Position numbers and translations under genes: made by a program
Part shown: positions 18,455 to 28,387 of the stretch, piece after piece
Numbering within the stretch: the first letter of the stretch is position 1
Layout of the letters: each line of letters begins with the position of its first letter
Assembly (NCBI RefSeq): GCF_005952805.1
Contig: NZ_CP040709.1
Span: 186,001-250,000, forward strand
Direction: 5' to 3'
Length of the DNA: 64,000 nt
From: Inhella inkyongensis
Lineage (GTDB): Bacteria > Pseudomonadota > Gammaproteobacteria > Burkholderiales > Burkholderiaceae_C
The notes under the pieces: generated by a model
The model's database searches: none
What the model saw: the letters and a program-made list of their open reading frames with translations, nothing else
Told to the model about the DNA's origin: nothing

Positions 18455-19789
18455 GTGACCCAGACCCTGAGCCTCGCCCCTGCCTGGAATCCGGAAGACC
18501 CGGATTTCTGGGCCCGCCATGGGCGCGCGGTGGCCTTGCGCAACCTGGCCTTCGTGATCCCGGCGATGGCCCTGTCCTTCGCGGTCTGGATGCTTTGGTC
18601 GGTGCTGGTCGTGCATCTGCCGGCCGCGGGCTTTCGCTACAGCACCAACCAGCTGTTCTGGCTCAGCGCCCTGCCGGCCCTGTGCGGCGCCACGCTGCGC
18701 ATCTTCTACGGCCTGGCCCTGCCCTGGGTGGGTGGGCGGCGCTGGACCGCGCTGTCCACCGCCAGCCTGCTGCTGCCCGCCGGCGGCATCGCCTGGGCGG
18801 TGCAGGACCCGAGCACGCCCTTCGAAACCATGGTGCTGCTCTCGCTGCTCTGCGGGCTGGGCGGCGCCAATTTCGCCAGCGGCGTGGCGCACATCAGCGC
18901 CTGCTTCCCTGCGCATGAGCAGGGCACGGCGCTGGGCATCGGCGCCGGCTTCGCGCACCTGGGCGTGAGCCTGGCGCAATGGCTGGTGCCGGCCGGCATC
19001 GCCCTCAATCTGTTCGACCTGCCGCAGGACGCCGGGCAGTCGCTGTGGCTGGCGAATGCCGGCCTGATCTGGCTGCCGCTGATCGTCGCCGTCAGCCTCG
19101 CGGCCTGGGTCGGCATGAACGATGTGCAGCGCGGCGCGCTGTCGCTGCAGGACCAGGCCCAGGTCTTCACGCACCGCCACAGCTGGCTGATGGGCTGGCT
19201 CTACCTGGGCAGCTTCGGCAGCTTTATCGGTTTTTCGGCCGCCTACCCGTTGCTGCTCAGCCAGCAGTTTCCCGCCGCCAGCACCGCGTTGCAGCTGGTG
19301 TGGATGGGCCCCCTGCTGGGTGCGCTGATGCGCCCGCTGGGCGGCTGGATCGCCGACCGCCGGGGCGGGGCCTCGGTCAGCCTGCTGGCCTTCGCGGCGC
19401 TGGCGCTGGGCGTGCTCGGCGTGCTCGGCAGCCTGGAGGGGGGCGGTCGACCGGCGCTCTTCGTCGCCAGCTTCGTGCTGCTGTTCGGCGCCGCCGGCGT
19501 TGCCAATGGCAGCACCTTTCGCATGATTCCGCTCGGCTATCTGCGCGGCGCCCGAGGCGCCGCGCCCGACGCCTTGCGCGACGCGCAGGCACGCGGCGCC
19601 GCCGCCTTGGGCCTGTGCTCGGCCATCGGCGCCTACGGCGGCTTCTTCATCCCAAAGAGTTTCGGCAGCGCCTTCGCGCTGGCCGGCGGCCCGCAGGCCG
19701 CGCTGTTCTGTTTCCTGGCGTTCTACCTGAGCTGCATGGCCATCTGCTGGTGGTTCTACGGCCGCTCCCACGCCCCCCTGTCTTGCTAA
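18455..19789 (+). CDS. NarK-family transporter, third paralogue
   Basis: 444 residues, 12 predicted TM helices. The N-terminus resembles narK2 (PEDPDFWARHGRAVALRNLAF). Shared signatures: CGLGGANFASGVAHISACFP, RPLGGWIADRRGG, GVANGSTFRMIPLGYL. It is diverged relative to narK2, with a hydrophilic insert (GARGAAPDALRDAQARGAAA) between late helices. Presumably nitrate or nitrite transport. GTG start inferred from alignment with narK2; an AAGGAAA lies about 17 bases upstream, which is far. Ends 12 bases before narG, so it leads the narGHJI operon. Confidence 0.85.
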   Translation: MTQTLSLAPAWNPEDPDFWARHGRAVALRNLAFVIPAMALSFAVWMLWSVLVVHLPAAGFRYSTNQLFWLSALPALCGATLRIFYGLALPWVGGRRWTALSTASLLLPAGGIAWAVQDPSTPFETMVLLSLLCGLGGANFASGVAHISACFPAHEQGTALGIGAGFAHLGVSLAQWLVPAGIALNLFDLPQDAGQSLWLANAGLIWLPLIVAVSLAAWVGMNDVQRGALSLQDQAQVFTHRHSWLMGWLYLGSFGSFIGFSAAYPLLLSQQFPAASTALQLVWMGPLLGALMRPLGGWIADRRGGASVSLLAFAALALGVLGVLGSLEGGGRPALFVASFVLLFGAAGVANGSTFRMIPLGYLRGARGAAPDALRDAQARGAAALGLCSAIGAYGGFFIPKSFGSAFALAGGPQAALFCFLAFYLSCMAICWWFYGRSHAPLSC

Positions 19790-19801
19790 CGGAGAACAAG
19801 C

Positions 19802-22800
19802 ATGTCCCATTTCCTGGATCGACTGAACGCCTTCCGGCTGCCGCGCGAGGAATTCGCCGGCGGCCATGGCGTGACCACCGGTGAGGACCGCACCTGGGAA
19901 GACGCCTACCGCAACCGCTGGGCGCACGACAAGATCGTGCGCTCCACCCATGGCGTGAACTGCACCGGCTCCTGTTCGTGGAAGATCTACGTCAAGGGCG
20001 GCATCGTCACCTGGGAGACGCAGCAGACCGACTACCCGCGCACGCGCCCGGACCTGCCCAACCACGAGCCGCGCGGCTGCCAGCGCGGCGCCAGCTACAG
20101 CTGGTATCTGTACAGCGCCAACCGTGTCAAGTACCCGATGGTGCGCGGCCGCCTGCTGAAGCGCTGGCGCGAGGCCCTGAAGGTGGCCAAGAGTCCGGTC
20201 GATGCCTGGGCCCTGATCCAGGATGACGCCGCCGCGCGCCGCGACTACCAGCAGGTGCGCGGCATGGGTGGCTTCGTGCGCTCGACCTGGGCAGAGGTCG
20301 ATCAGCTGATCGCCGCCGCCAACGTCTACACGATCAAGAAGCATGGCCCGGACCGGGTGATCGGCTTCTCGCCGATTCCGGCCATGTCCATGGTCTCCTA
20401 CGCCGCCGGCAGCCGCTATCTGAGCCTGATCGGCGGCGTCTGCATGAGCTTCTACGACTGGTATTGCGACCTGCCGCCGAGCAGCCCGCAGATCTGGGGC
20501 GAGCAGACCGACGTGCCCGAGTCGGCCGATTGGTACAACAGCAACTACATCATTGCCTGGGGTTCCAACGTGCCCCAGACGCGCACCCCCGACGCGCACT
20601 TCTTCACCGAGGTGCGCTACAAGGGCGCGAAGACCGTGGCGGTGACGCCCGACTACTCCGAGGTCGCCAAGCTCGCCGACCTGTGGCTGCACCCCAAGCA
20701 GGGCACCGACGCCGCGCTGGCCATGGCCATGGGCCATGTGGCGCTCAAGGAGTTCTACTTCAACAAGCGCAGCAGCTACTTCGACGACTACGCGCGCCGC
20801 TACACCGACATGCCCCTGCTCGTCATGCTGCAGGAGCAAACCCTGCCGGACGGCCGCAAGGTGCTCGCACCGCAGCGCTATGTGCGCGCCAGCGACTTCC
20901 ACAACAAGCTCGACCAGGCCAATAACCCCGAATGGAAGACCGTGGCCTTCGACGGCAGCGGCCGCGTCGTGCTGCCCAATGGCTCGATCGGCTTCCGCTG
21001 GGGCAAGGAAGGTCGCGACGATCAGGGGCGCTGGAACCTGGAGGCCAAGGAGGCCCAGGGCGATGCCGAGGTCAAGCTCAAGCTCTCGGTGATCGAGGAC
21101 GGGGCGCAGGCCCACGAGGTGGTGGACGTCGCCTTCCCCTACTTCGCCGGGGCCGAGCACCCGCACTTTAAGAACAACCCGCAGGGCGGTGACGTCAATC
21201 TGCAGCGCGTGCCCGCCACCCGGCTGAAGCTGGGCGGGCAGGACGTCCTGGTGGCCACCGTGTTCGACCTGCAGGTCGCGCAGTACGGCATCAATCGCGG
21301 CCTGGGCTCGGGCGCCCTGAGCTACGACGATGACACCGCCTACACCCCGGCCTGGCAGGAAAGGATCACCGGCGTGCCGCGCGACCAGGTCATCACCGTG
21401 GCACGCCAGTTCGCCGACAACGCCGACAAGACCCACGGCAAGTCGATGATCATCATCGGCGCCGCGATGAACCACTGGTACCACTGCGACATGAACTACC
21501 GCGGTGTGATCAACCTCTTGATGATGTGCGGCTGCATCGGCCAGAGCGGCGGCGGCTGGGCGCATTACGTCGGCCAGGAAAAGCTGCGCCCGCAGACCGG
21601 CTGGACGGCGCTGGCCTTCGCGCTGGACTGGAGCCGCCCGCCGCGCCAGCAAAACAGCACCAGCTTCTTCTACGCCCACTCGGACCAGTGGCGCTACGAA
21701 AAGCTGGGCGTGGATGAGGTGCTCTCACCGCTGGCCACCGAGGCCCAGCGCCAGGAATTCGGCGGCAGCATGATCGACCAGAACGTGCGTGCCGAGCGCA
21801 TGGGCTGGCTGCCCAGCGCGCCGCAGCTCGAGGTCAACCCGATCGAGCTGGTGCGGCAGGCCGAGAAGGCCGGCATGGAACCCAAGGACTATCTGGTTCG
21901 AGGCCTCAAGGACGGCTCGATCAAGATGAGCTGCGAGGACCCCGACGCGCCGCAGAACTGGCCGCGCAATATGTTCGTCTGGCGCTCCAACCTGCTGGGC
22001 TCCAGCGGCAAGGGCCATGAGTACTTCTGCAAGCATCTGCTGGGCACCAGCCATGGCGTGCAGGGCAAGGACCTGGGCCGCGACGAGGCCAAGCCGCAGG
22101 AAGTGAAGTGGCATGCCCAGGGCCCCGAGGGCAAGCTGGACCTGCTGGTGACGCTGGACTTCCGCATGAGCACGACGGCGCTCTATTCGGACATCGTGCT
22201 GCCCACCGCCAGCTGGTACGAGAAGAACGATCTCAACACCAGCGACATGCACCCCTTCATCCACCCGCTCTCGGCGGCCGTGGACCCGGTGTTCCAGTCG
22301 CGCTCCGACTGGGAGATCTACAAGGGCCTGGCCAAGGCCTTCAGCGAGGTGTGCGTCGGCCATCTGGGCGTCGAGAAAGAGATCGTGCTGAACCCCTTGA
22401 TGCACGACACGCCTTCCGAACTGGCCCAGCCCTTCGACGTGCAGGAGTGGAAGAAGGGTCAGGTCGAGCTGATCCCCGGCAAGACCGCCCCGACCATGAC
22501 GGTGGTCGAGCGCAACTATCCCGAGACCTTCAAGCGCTTCACCTCGCTGGGCCCGCTGCTCGAGAAGCTGGGCAACGGCGGCAAGGGCATTTCCTGGAAC
22601 ACCGACACCGAAGTGGCACAGCTCGGCGAGCTCAATGGCGTCAATGCCGAAGGGCGCCCGCGCATCGTCAGCGACATCGACGCCTGCGAGGTCATCCTGC
22701 AGCTGGCCCCCGAGACCAATGGCCATGTGGCGGTCAAGGCCTGGGACGCGCTGAGCCAGTACACCGGCCGCGACCACGAGCATCTGGCCCTGCATCGCGA

Positions 22801-23590
22801 GGACGAGAAGATCCGCTACCGCGACGTGCAGGCCCAGCCGCGCAAGATCATCAGCTCACCCACCTGGAGCGGGCTGGAGAGCGAGAAGGTTTCCTACAAC
22901 GCCGGCTACACCAATGTGCACGAACTGATCCCATGGCGCACCCTCAGCGGCCGCCAGCAGTTCTACCAGGACCACCCCTGGATGGTGGCCTTCGGCGAGG
23001 GCTTCAGCACCTACCGCCCGCCGGTGCACCTGAAGGCCACCGCCGAGATGCACGGGGCCAAGCCCAACGGCAACAAGGAGATCGTGCTGAACTTCATCAC
23101 CCCGCACCAGAAGTGGGGCATCCACAGCACCTATTCCGACAACCTGCTGATGCTGACGCTGAACCGCGGCGGCCCGGTGATCTGGTTGAGCGAGGACGAC
23201 GCCAAGGCCGCCGGCATCGAGGACAACGACTGGGTCGAACTCTTCAACGTCAACGGCGCCATCTCGGCCCGCGCGGTGGTGAGCCAGCGTGTGAACCCGG
23301 GCATGACCCTGATGTACCACGCGCAGGAAAAGATCATCAATGCACCGGGCAGCGAGATCACCGGCATCCGCGGCGGCATCCACAACTCGGTGACGCGCGT
23401 GGTGCTCAAGCCCACCCACATGATCGGCGGCTATGCGCAGTACAGCTACGGCTTCAACTACTACGGAACCATCGGCACCAACCGCGACGAGTTCGTGATC
23501 GTGCGCAAGATGAACAAGGTGGACTGGCTGGACACGCCCCAGGACGACCACCTCGCCGCGGCCTATCAGGCCCAAGGCGAAAACCCCTGA
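19802..23590 (+). CDS. narG: Respiratory nitrate reductase, catalytic alpha subunit
   Basis: 1262 residues, normal length. Binds bis-MGD and the FS0 cluster, reducing nitrate to nitrite on the cytoplasmic face of the membrane. FS0 ligands visible as HGVNCTGSCSW plus the cysteine in EPRGCQRGAS; the molybdenum-ligating aspartate region is SFYDWYCDLPPSSPQIWGEQ. C-terminal MopB dinucleotide-binding domain with NRGGPVIWLSEDDAKAAGI. GGAG precedes the ATG. No twin-arginine signal, consistent with the cytoplasmic Nar type. Start of narGHJI. Confidence 0.98.
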   Translation: MSHFLDRLNAFRLPREEFAGGHGVTTGEDRTWEDAYRNRWAHDKIVRSTHGVNCTGSCSWKIYVKGGIVTWETQQTDYPRTRPDLPNHEPRGCQRGASYSWYLYSANRVKYPMVRGRLLKRWREALKVAKSPVDAWALIQDDAAARRDYQQVRGMGGFVRSTWAEVDQLIAAANVYTIKKHGPDRVIGFSPIPAMSMVSYAAGSRYLSLIGGVCMSFYDWYCDLPPSSPQIWGEQTDVPESADWYNSNYIIAWGSNVPQTRTPDAHFFTEVRYKGAKTVAVTPDYSEVAKLADLWLHPKQGTDAALAMAMGHVALKEFYFNKRSSYFDDYARRYTDMPLLVMLQEQTLPDGRKVLAPQRYVRASDFHNKLDQANNPEWKTVAFDGSGRVVLPNGSIGFRWGKEGRDDQGRWNLEAKEAQGDAEVKLKLSVIEDGAQAHEVVDVAFPYFAGAEHPHFKNNPQGGDVNLQRVPATRLKLGGQDVLVATVFDLQVAQYGINRGLGSGALSYDDDTAYTPAWQERITGVPRDQVITVARQFADNADKTHGKSMIIIGAAMNHWYHCDMNYRGVINLLMMCGCIGQSGGGWAHYVGQEKLRPQTGWTALAFALDWSRPPRQQNSTSFFYAHSDQWRYEKLGVDEVLSPLATEAQRQEFGGSMIDQNVRAERMGWLPSAPQLEVNPIELVRQAEKAGMEPKDYLVRGLKDGSIKMSCEDPDAPQNWPRNMFVWRSNLLGSSGKGHEYFCKHLLGTSHGVQGKDLGRDEAKPQEVKWHAQGPEGKLDLLVTLDFRMSTTALYSDIVLPTASWYEKNDLNTSDMHPFIHPLSAAVDPVFQSRSDWEIYKGLAKAFSEVCVGHLGVEKEIVLNPLMHDTPSELAQPFDVQEWKKGQVELIPGKTAPTMTVVERNYPETFKRFTSLGPLLEKLGNGGKGISWNTDTEVAQLGELNGVNAEGRPRIVSDIDACEVILQLAPETNGHVAVKAWDALSQYTGRDHEHLALHREDEKIRYRDVQAQPRKIISSPTWSGLESEKVSYNAGYTNVHELIPWRTLSGRQQFYQDHPWMVAFGEGFSTYRPPVHLKATAEMHGAKPNGNKEIVLNFITPHQKWGIHSTYSDNLLMLTLNRGGPVIWLSEDDAKAAGIEDNDWVELFNVNGAISARAVVSQRVNPGMTLMYHAQEKIINAPGSEITGIRGGIHNSVTRVVLKPTHMIGGYAQYSYGFNYYGTIGTNRDEFVIVRKMNKVDWLDTPQDDHLAAAYQAQGENP

Positions 23591-23612
23591 TCACGACGCG
23601 AGGAGAAAAGAC

Positions 23613-25136
23613 ATGAAAGTTCGCGCCCAAATCGGCATGGTGCTGAACCTGGACAAATGCATCGGTTGCCACACCTGTTCAGTCACCTGCAAGAACGTCT
23701 GGACCAGCCGGCCCGGCGTCGAGTACGCCTGGTTCAACAACGTCGAGACCAAGCCTGGCATCGGCTATCCCAAAGAATGGGAGAACCAGGACAAATGGAA
23801 CGGCGGCTGGGTCCGCAAGGCCGATGGCTCGATCGAGCCGCGCCAGGGTGGCAAGTGGAGTCTTCTGATGAAGATCTTCGCCAACCCCAACCTGCCCGAG
23901 ATCGACGACTACTACGAGCCCTTCACCTTCGACTACGACCACCTGCACTCGGCGCCCGAGATGAAGGCGGCGCCGACCGCACGGCCGCGTTCGCTGATCA
24001 CCGGCCAGCGCATGGAAAAGATCGAGTGGGGGCCGAACTGGGAGGAGATCCTCGGCGGCGAATTCAGCAAGCGCAGCAAGGACAGGAACTTCGACCACAT
24101 CCAGAAGCAGATGTATGGCGAGTTCGAGAACACCTTCATGATGTACCTGCCCAGGCTGTGCGAGCACTGCCTGAACCCGGCCTGCGTCGCGTCCTGCCCC
24201 TCGGGCTCGATCTACAAGCGCGAGGAAGACGGCATCGTGCTGATCGATCAGGACAAATGCCGTGGCTGGCGCATGTGCGTCTCGGGCTGCCCCTACAAGA
24301 AGATCTACTACAACTGGAAGAGCGGCAAGGCCGAGAAGTGCATCTTCTGCTACCCGCGCATCGAGTCCGGCCAGCCCACCGTCTGCTCCGAGACCTGCGT
24401 CGGCCGCATCCGCTACCTGGGCGTTCTGCTGTATGACGCCGACCGCATCAAGGAAGCCGCCAGCGTCGCCAACGACAAGGACCTCTATCGCGCCCAGTGC
24501 GACATCTTCCTGGATCCGCACGATCCCAAGGTGATCGAGCAGGCGCGCCTGGACGGCGTGCCCGACAACTGGCTGGAGGCGGCGAAGAACAGCCCGGTGT
24601 GGAAAATGGCGATGGACTGGAAGGTCGCGCTGCCCCTGCATCCCGAGTACCGCACCCTGCCCATGGTCTGGTACATCCCGCCGCTCTCGCCCATCCAGTC
24701 GGCCGCCAACGCCGGCCACCTGGGGCAGAACGGCGAGATCCCCGACGTCAATCAGCTGCGCATCCCGGTGCAATACCTGGCCAATCTGCTGACCGCCGGC
24801 GAGACCCAGCCCGTCACCCGGGCGCTCGAGCGCATGCTGGCGATGCGCGCTTACCAGCGCGGCGTGCATGTGGACGGTGTCAAGAACGCGGGCGTGCTGC
24901 GCCAGGTCGGCCTCAGCGAGGCCCAGGTGCAGGACATGTACAAGATCATGGCGATCGCCAACTACGAGGACCGCTTCGTCATCCCGACGACGCACCGCGA
25001 GTACGCCGAGAACGCCTTCAATGTGCGCGGTGGCTGCGGCTTCAGCTTCGGCAATGGCTGCTCCGAGGGCGTGACCGAGACCAGCCTGTTTGGCAGCGAG
25101 AAGAAGCGCACCATTCCGATCAAGGTGGGAGTCTGA
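23613..25136 (+). CDS. narH: Respiratory nitrate reductase, iron-sulfur beta subunit
   Basis: 507 residues. Four ferredoxin-like cysteine groups: CIGCHTCSVTCKNVW; CEHCLNPACVASCPSG; the group with tryptophan, CRGWRMCVSGCPYKKIYYNW (the tryptophan marks the [3Fe-4S] cluster); and CIFCYPRIE with SETC. Transfers electrons from NarI haems to NarG. Strong GAGGAGAAAAG ribosome-binding site. C-terminal half (residues about 260-500) is the NarH-specific region ending in a basic tail. Confidence 0.98.
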   Translation: MKVRAQIGMVLNLDKCIGCHTCSVTCKNVWTSRPGVEYAWFNNVETKPGIGYPKEWENQDKWNGGWVRKADGSIEPRQGGKWSLLMKIFANPNLPEIDDYYEPFTFDYDHLHSAPEMKAAPTARPRSLITGQRMEKIEWGPNWEEILGGEFSKRSKDRNFDHIQKQMYGEFENTFMMYLPRLCEHCLNPACVASCPSGSIYKREEDGIVLIDQDKCRGWRMCVSGCPYKKIYYNWKSGKAEKCIFCYPRIESGQPTVCSETCVGRIRYLGVLLYDADRIKEAASVANDKDLYRAQCDIFLDPHDPKVIEQARLDGVPDNWLEAAKNSPVWKMAMDWKVALPLHPEYRTLPMVWYIPPLSPIQSAANAGHLGQNGEIPDVNQLRIPVQYLANLLTAGETQPVTRALERMLAMRAYQRGVHVDGVKNAGVLRQVGLSEAQVQDMYKIMAIANYEDRFVIPTTHREYAENAFNVRGGCGFSFGNGCSEGVTETSLFGSEKKRTIPIKVGV

Positions 25137-25137
25137 G

Positions 25138-25806
25138 ATGGCCGGCATGACCCACACCCTGCGGGTACTGGCCCATCTGCTGCGCTACCCCGACGCCGAG
25201 CTGCGCCAGCGCCTGCCGGCGCTGCGCGAGGCCCTGCATGCGGAAGGCGCGCTCGGCGCCGAACGCCGCCATGAGCTCGACGCCCTGTTCGCCCAGCTGC
25301 TCAGGCTCGATGCCCTGCAGGCCGAGGCGCAGTTCGTCGACCTGTTCGACCGCGGCCGCCGCACCGCGCTCTATCTGTTCGAGCATGTGCATGGCGACTC
25401 CCGCGATCGCGGCCAGGCCATGGTCGACCTGGTGCAGCACTACGAGGCCGCCGGCCTGCTGCTGGACCCGGGTGAACTGCCCGACCACCTGCCGGTGGTG
25501 CTGGAGTTCGCCAGCACACAACCTGCCGCGTCGGCGCGCCCTTTCCTGGCCGAGTTCGCGCACATCCTCAAGGCCCTGTTCAGTGCGCTGAACGAGCGCC
25601 AGAGCCCCTATGCCGCGGTGCTGGCCGCGGTGCTGGACCTGGCCGGTGAACCCTGCGAGGCGGTGGCCCTGCCCCCCGAGCCGACGCTGGACGAGACCTG
25701 GGCCGAACCCGAGGCCTATGGCGGCTGCAGCAGCCAGGGCCAGAGCGGCCCGCAACCCATCCAAATCCATCGCCGCCGCGGCGCGGCCGAAGGAGCCTCA
25801 GCATGA
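25138..25806 (+). CDS. narJ: Nitrate reductase assembly chaperone, delta subunit
   Basis: 222 residues. Cytoplasmic chaperone required for molybdenum cofactor insertion into NarG and membrane attachment of NarGH. Family signatures: LLRYPDAELRQRLPAL near the N-terminus and LFEHVHGDSRDRGQAMVDL. The C-terminal tail (EPEAYGGCSSQGQSGPQPI) is also typical. ATG one base after the narH stop; an alternative ATG lies at 25147. Overlaps narI by four bases. Confidence 0.96.
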   Translation: MAGMTHTLRVLAHLLRYPDAELRQRLPALREALHAEGALGAERRHELDALFAQLLRLDALQAEAQFVDLFDRGRRTALYLFEHVHGDSRDRGQAMVDLVQHYEAAGLLLDPGELPDHLPVVLEFASTQPAASARPFLAEFAHILKALFSALNERQSPYAAVLAAVLDLAGEPCEAVALPPEPTLDETWAEPEAYGGCSSQGQSGPQPIQIHRRRGAAEGASA

Positions 25807-26504
25807 ACGCCCTGCACAACTTCCTCTTCGTCGTCTACCCCTATATCTGCCTGGCGGTGTTCCTCATGGGCAGCCTGGCGCGCTTCGACCGCGACCAGTA
25901 CACCTGGAAGAGCGACAGCTCGCAGCTGCTGCGCAAGTCCGGCATGAACTGGGCCAGCAACCTCTTCCACGCCGGCATCCTGTTCCTGTTCGCCGGCCAC
26001 ACCGTGGGCATGCTGACCCCCCACGGGCTGTACGAGCATGTCATCAGCCCGGCCAACAAGCAGATGGTGGCCATCGTCGCCGGCGGCATTGCGGGCAGCC
26101 TGTGCTTCATTGGCCTGACCATGCTGATCTGGCGCCGCACCACCGACCCGCGCATCCGCCTGACCAGCCATCGCACCGACCTGGCGATCCTGTGGATCCT
26201 GTGGATCCAACTCAGCCTGGGCCTGATCACGCTGCCCTTCTCGCTCTCGCACAGCGATGGTTCGGTGATGCTGGCGCTGTCCGACTGGGCCCAACGCATC
26301 GTCACGCTGAACCCCGACGCCAGCGGCCTGGTCGATCTGGCCTGGCCCTACAAGGTGCACATGGTGCTGGGCATGACGATCTTCTTCCTCTTCCCCTTCA
26401 GCCGTCTGGTGCATGTGTGGAGCGGTCTAGCCTCGGTCTTCTACGCGTTGCGCCCCTACCAGGTGGTGCGCGGCCGGCGCATGAACCTGCCCCGTTCGCA
26501 CTGA
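25803..26504 (+). CDS. narI: Respiratory nitrate reductase, cytochrome b gamma subunit
   Basis: 233 residues, five TM helices. Oxidises quinol at the periplasmic side and passes electrons through two b haems. Haem-ligand histidines lie in NLFHAGILFLFAGHTVG (helix II) and KVHMVLGMT with SRLVHVW (helix V). Nar-type short N-terminus. Start overlaps narJ (ATGA); followed within 10 bases by the parvulin gene. Confidence 0.97.
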   Translation: MNALHNFLFVVYPYICLAVFLMGSLARFDRDQYTWKSDSSQLLRKSGMNWASNLFHAGILFLFAGHTVGMLTPHGLYEHVISPANKQMVAIVAGGIAGSLCFIGLTMLIWRRTTDPRIRLTSHRTDLAILWILWIQLSLGLITLPFSLSHSDGSVMLALSDWAQRIVTLNPDASGLVDLAWPYKVHMVLGMTIFFLFPFSRLVHVWSGLASVFYALRPYQVVRGRRMNLPRSH

Positions 26505-26511
26505 GCCCGCC

Positions 26512-27261
26512 ATGGCACGCATCAACGACATCGAGATCAGCGCCGCCGGCGAGCTGCTGGACGAGGCCAGCCTGCGCCAGCGCGCCTACGGCGAACTGCT
26601 GCGCCAGCGCGCCCAACAGCTGGGCCTGCTGGCGGCCGAGGATCCGGCGCCCGAGCAGGGCGTGATGAGCGAGGCGGCCAGCCGCGCCATCGAGGCGCTG
26701 ATAGAGCGCGAGCTCACCGGTCCCGAGCCCGACGAGGCCGCCTGCCGCCGCCACTTCGAGGCCAACAGCCGGCGCTTTGCGCACGGCGAGCGCCTGCAGC
26801 TGCGCCACATCCTGTTCGCCGTCACGCCCGGCGTCGACGTGGCCCTGCTGCGCCAGCGCGCCGAGGCGCAGCTGATCGCGCTGCGTGCCGACGAGCCCGC
26901 CGCCTTCGGCGCGGCGGCGCGCAACCTGTCCAACTGCCCCAGCGGCGCCACCGGCGGCCAGCTCGGCTGGACGACCGAACCGGACTGCGCACCCGAGTTC
27001 GCGCGCGAAGTCTTCGGGCGCACCGAGATCGGCGTGCTGCCGCGCCTGGTGCACAGCCGCTTCGGCCTGCACATCGTCGCCATCGACGCCCGCGAGCCGG
27101 GCCGCCTGCCGGCCTTCGAGGCCGTGCGCGAGGCCGTGGCCCAGCAGATGCGCCAGCAGCTGCAGCTCAGCAGCCTGCGCCAGTACCTGCAAACCCTGGT
27201 CGCCGCGGCACACGTCGAGGGCATCGCGCTGGACCGCGCCGACTCCCCGCTGGTCCAGTGA
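26512..27261 (+). CDS. Parvulin-type peptidyl-prolyl isomerase (NifM/PpiC-like)
   Basis: 249 residues without a signal peptide, hence cytoplasmic. N-terminal helical part (about 1-95), then a rotamase domain: LQLRHILFAV, GATGGQLGWT, FGRTEIGVLPRLVHSRFGLHIV. This NifM-like architecture is often found directly after narI in proteobacterial nar operons, where a role in maturing the reductase or a partner is assumed but, to my knowledge, not proven. Seven bases separate it from narI. Confidence 0.85.
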   Translation: MARINDIEISAAGELLDEASLRQRAYGELLRQRAQQLGLLAAEDPAPEQGVMSEAASRAIEALIERELTGPEPDEAACRRHFEANSRRFAHGERLQLRHILFAVTPGVDVALLRQRAEAQLIALRADEPAAFGAAARNLSNCPSGATGGQLGWTTEPDCAPEFAREVFGRTEIGVLPRLVHSRFGLHIVAIDAREPGRLPAFEAVREAVAQQMRQQLQLSSLRQYLQTLVAAAHVEGIALDRADSPLVQ

Positions 27262-27271
27262 ACCCCGGGCC

Positions 27272-28318
27272 ATGCCAGCAGCGATGCAGACCCTTCCCAC
27301 GCCCGGCAAGCCGCAGCTGGTCTGCCCGGCCGGTTCGCTGCGCGCGTTGCAACTGGCCCTGCAGGCCGGCGCCGATGCCGTCTATCTGGGCCTGAAGGAC
27401 GCCACCAACGCGCGCAACTTCGCCGGCCTGAACTTCGACGCTGCCCAGGTGCGTGAGGGCGTGGCGCAGGCGCGCCAGCTCGGCCGCCAGGTGCTGATGG
27501 CGCTCAACACCTTTGGCGACGCGCGCGACCGCAGCCCCTGGCAGCGCGCCGTCGACCGGGCCGTCGAGCTCGGCGCCGATGCCCTCATCGTGGCCGACAT
27601 CGCGGTGCTGACCGACGCCCGCCGCCGCCACCCGCAGATGCGCCTGCATCTGTCGGTGCAGGCCTCGGCGACGAATTACGAATCGATCCAGTTCTACCGC
27701 GAGCACTACGGCATCGAGCGCGCGGTGCTGCCCCGCGTGCTGACCCTGCAGCAGGTGCAGCACCTGATCCGCCACAGCCCGGTCCCGGTCGAGGTGTTCG
27801 GCTTCGGCAGCCTGTGCGTGATGGTCGAGGGGCGCTGCGCGCTCTCCAGCTATGCGACCGGACAGTCGCCCAACACCGCGGGCGTGTGCTCGCCCCCCTC
27901 CGCCGTGCGCTGGGACGAGGCCGCGGACGGTGTGCGTGCCCGCCTCGGCGGCGTGCTGATCGACCACTACCGCCCGGGCGAGCCGCGCGCCTACCCGACG
28001 CTGTGCAAGGGCCGCTTCGCGGTCGGCGCCTTGCCGCACGATTACGCGCTCGAGGAACCCACCAGCCTCAACACCCTGGCCCTGCTGCCGCAGCTGATCG
28101 AGGCCGGCGTCGCCGCCATCAAGATCGAGGGCCGCCAGCGCAGCCCCGCCTATGTCGCCGAGGTCACCAAGGTCTGGCGCGCCGCCATCGACTCGGCCTG
28201 GGCGGCCCAGAGCGGCCAGGGCCGCTACAGCGTGCAAGCGGCCTGGGACGGCGAACTGGCGCGCTGGGCCGAGGGCCAGCAGCAGACCCTGGGCGCCTAC
28301 GACCGCCCCTGGAGATGA
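27272..28318 (+). CDS. ubiU: UbiU, anaerobic ubiquinone hydroxylase component
   Basis: 348 residues (344 if the ATG at 27284 is used), U32-peptidase-like. N-terminal PQLVCPAGSLRALQLALQAG; the four [4Fe-4S] cysteines are visible in FGFGSLCVMVEGRCALSS, NTAGVCSPP and YPTLCKGR. Forms a heterodimer with UbiV that hydroxylates ubiquinone precursors without oxygen. Only 10 bases follow the parvulin gene, so it belongs to the nar transcription unit, linking quinone supply to nitrate respiration. Confidence 0.94.
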   Translation: MPAAMQTLPTPGKPQLVCPAGSLRALQLALQAGADAVYLGLKDATNARNFAGLNFDAAQVREGVAQARQLGRQVLMALNTFGDARDRSPWQRAVDRAVELGADALIVADIAVLTDARRRHPQMRLHLSVQASATNYESIQFYREHYGIERAVLPRVLTLQQVQHLIRHSPVPVEVFGFGSLCVMVEGRCALSSYATGQSPNTAGVCSPPSAVRWDEAADGVRARLGGVLIDHYRPGEPRAYPTLCKGRFAVGALPHDYALEEPTSLNTLALLPQLIEAGVAAIKIEGRQRSPAYVAEVTKVWRAAIDSAWAAQSGQGRYSVQAAWDGELARWAEGQQQTLGAYDRPWR

Positions 28319-28387
28319 GGGGCCCCACACCCGAAGCGGCTGCGCCGGTTCCACGGCGGCCGCTTGCAGTGGAGGGGCTCTGCAACG

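Noticed and set aside
18383-21679. 1098-codon open frame on the reverse strand opposite narK3-narG
   Set aside because: The composition (runs of H, A, G, R, Q, with no domain) is the mirror of two certain forward genes in GC-rich DNA.
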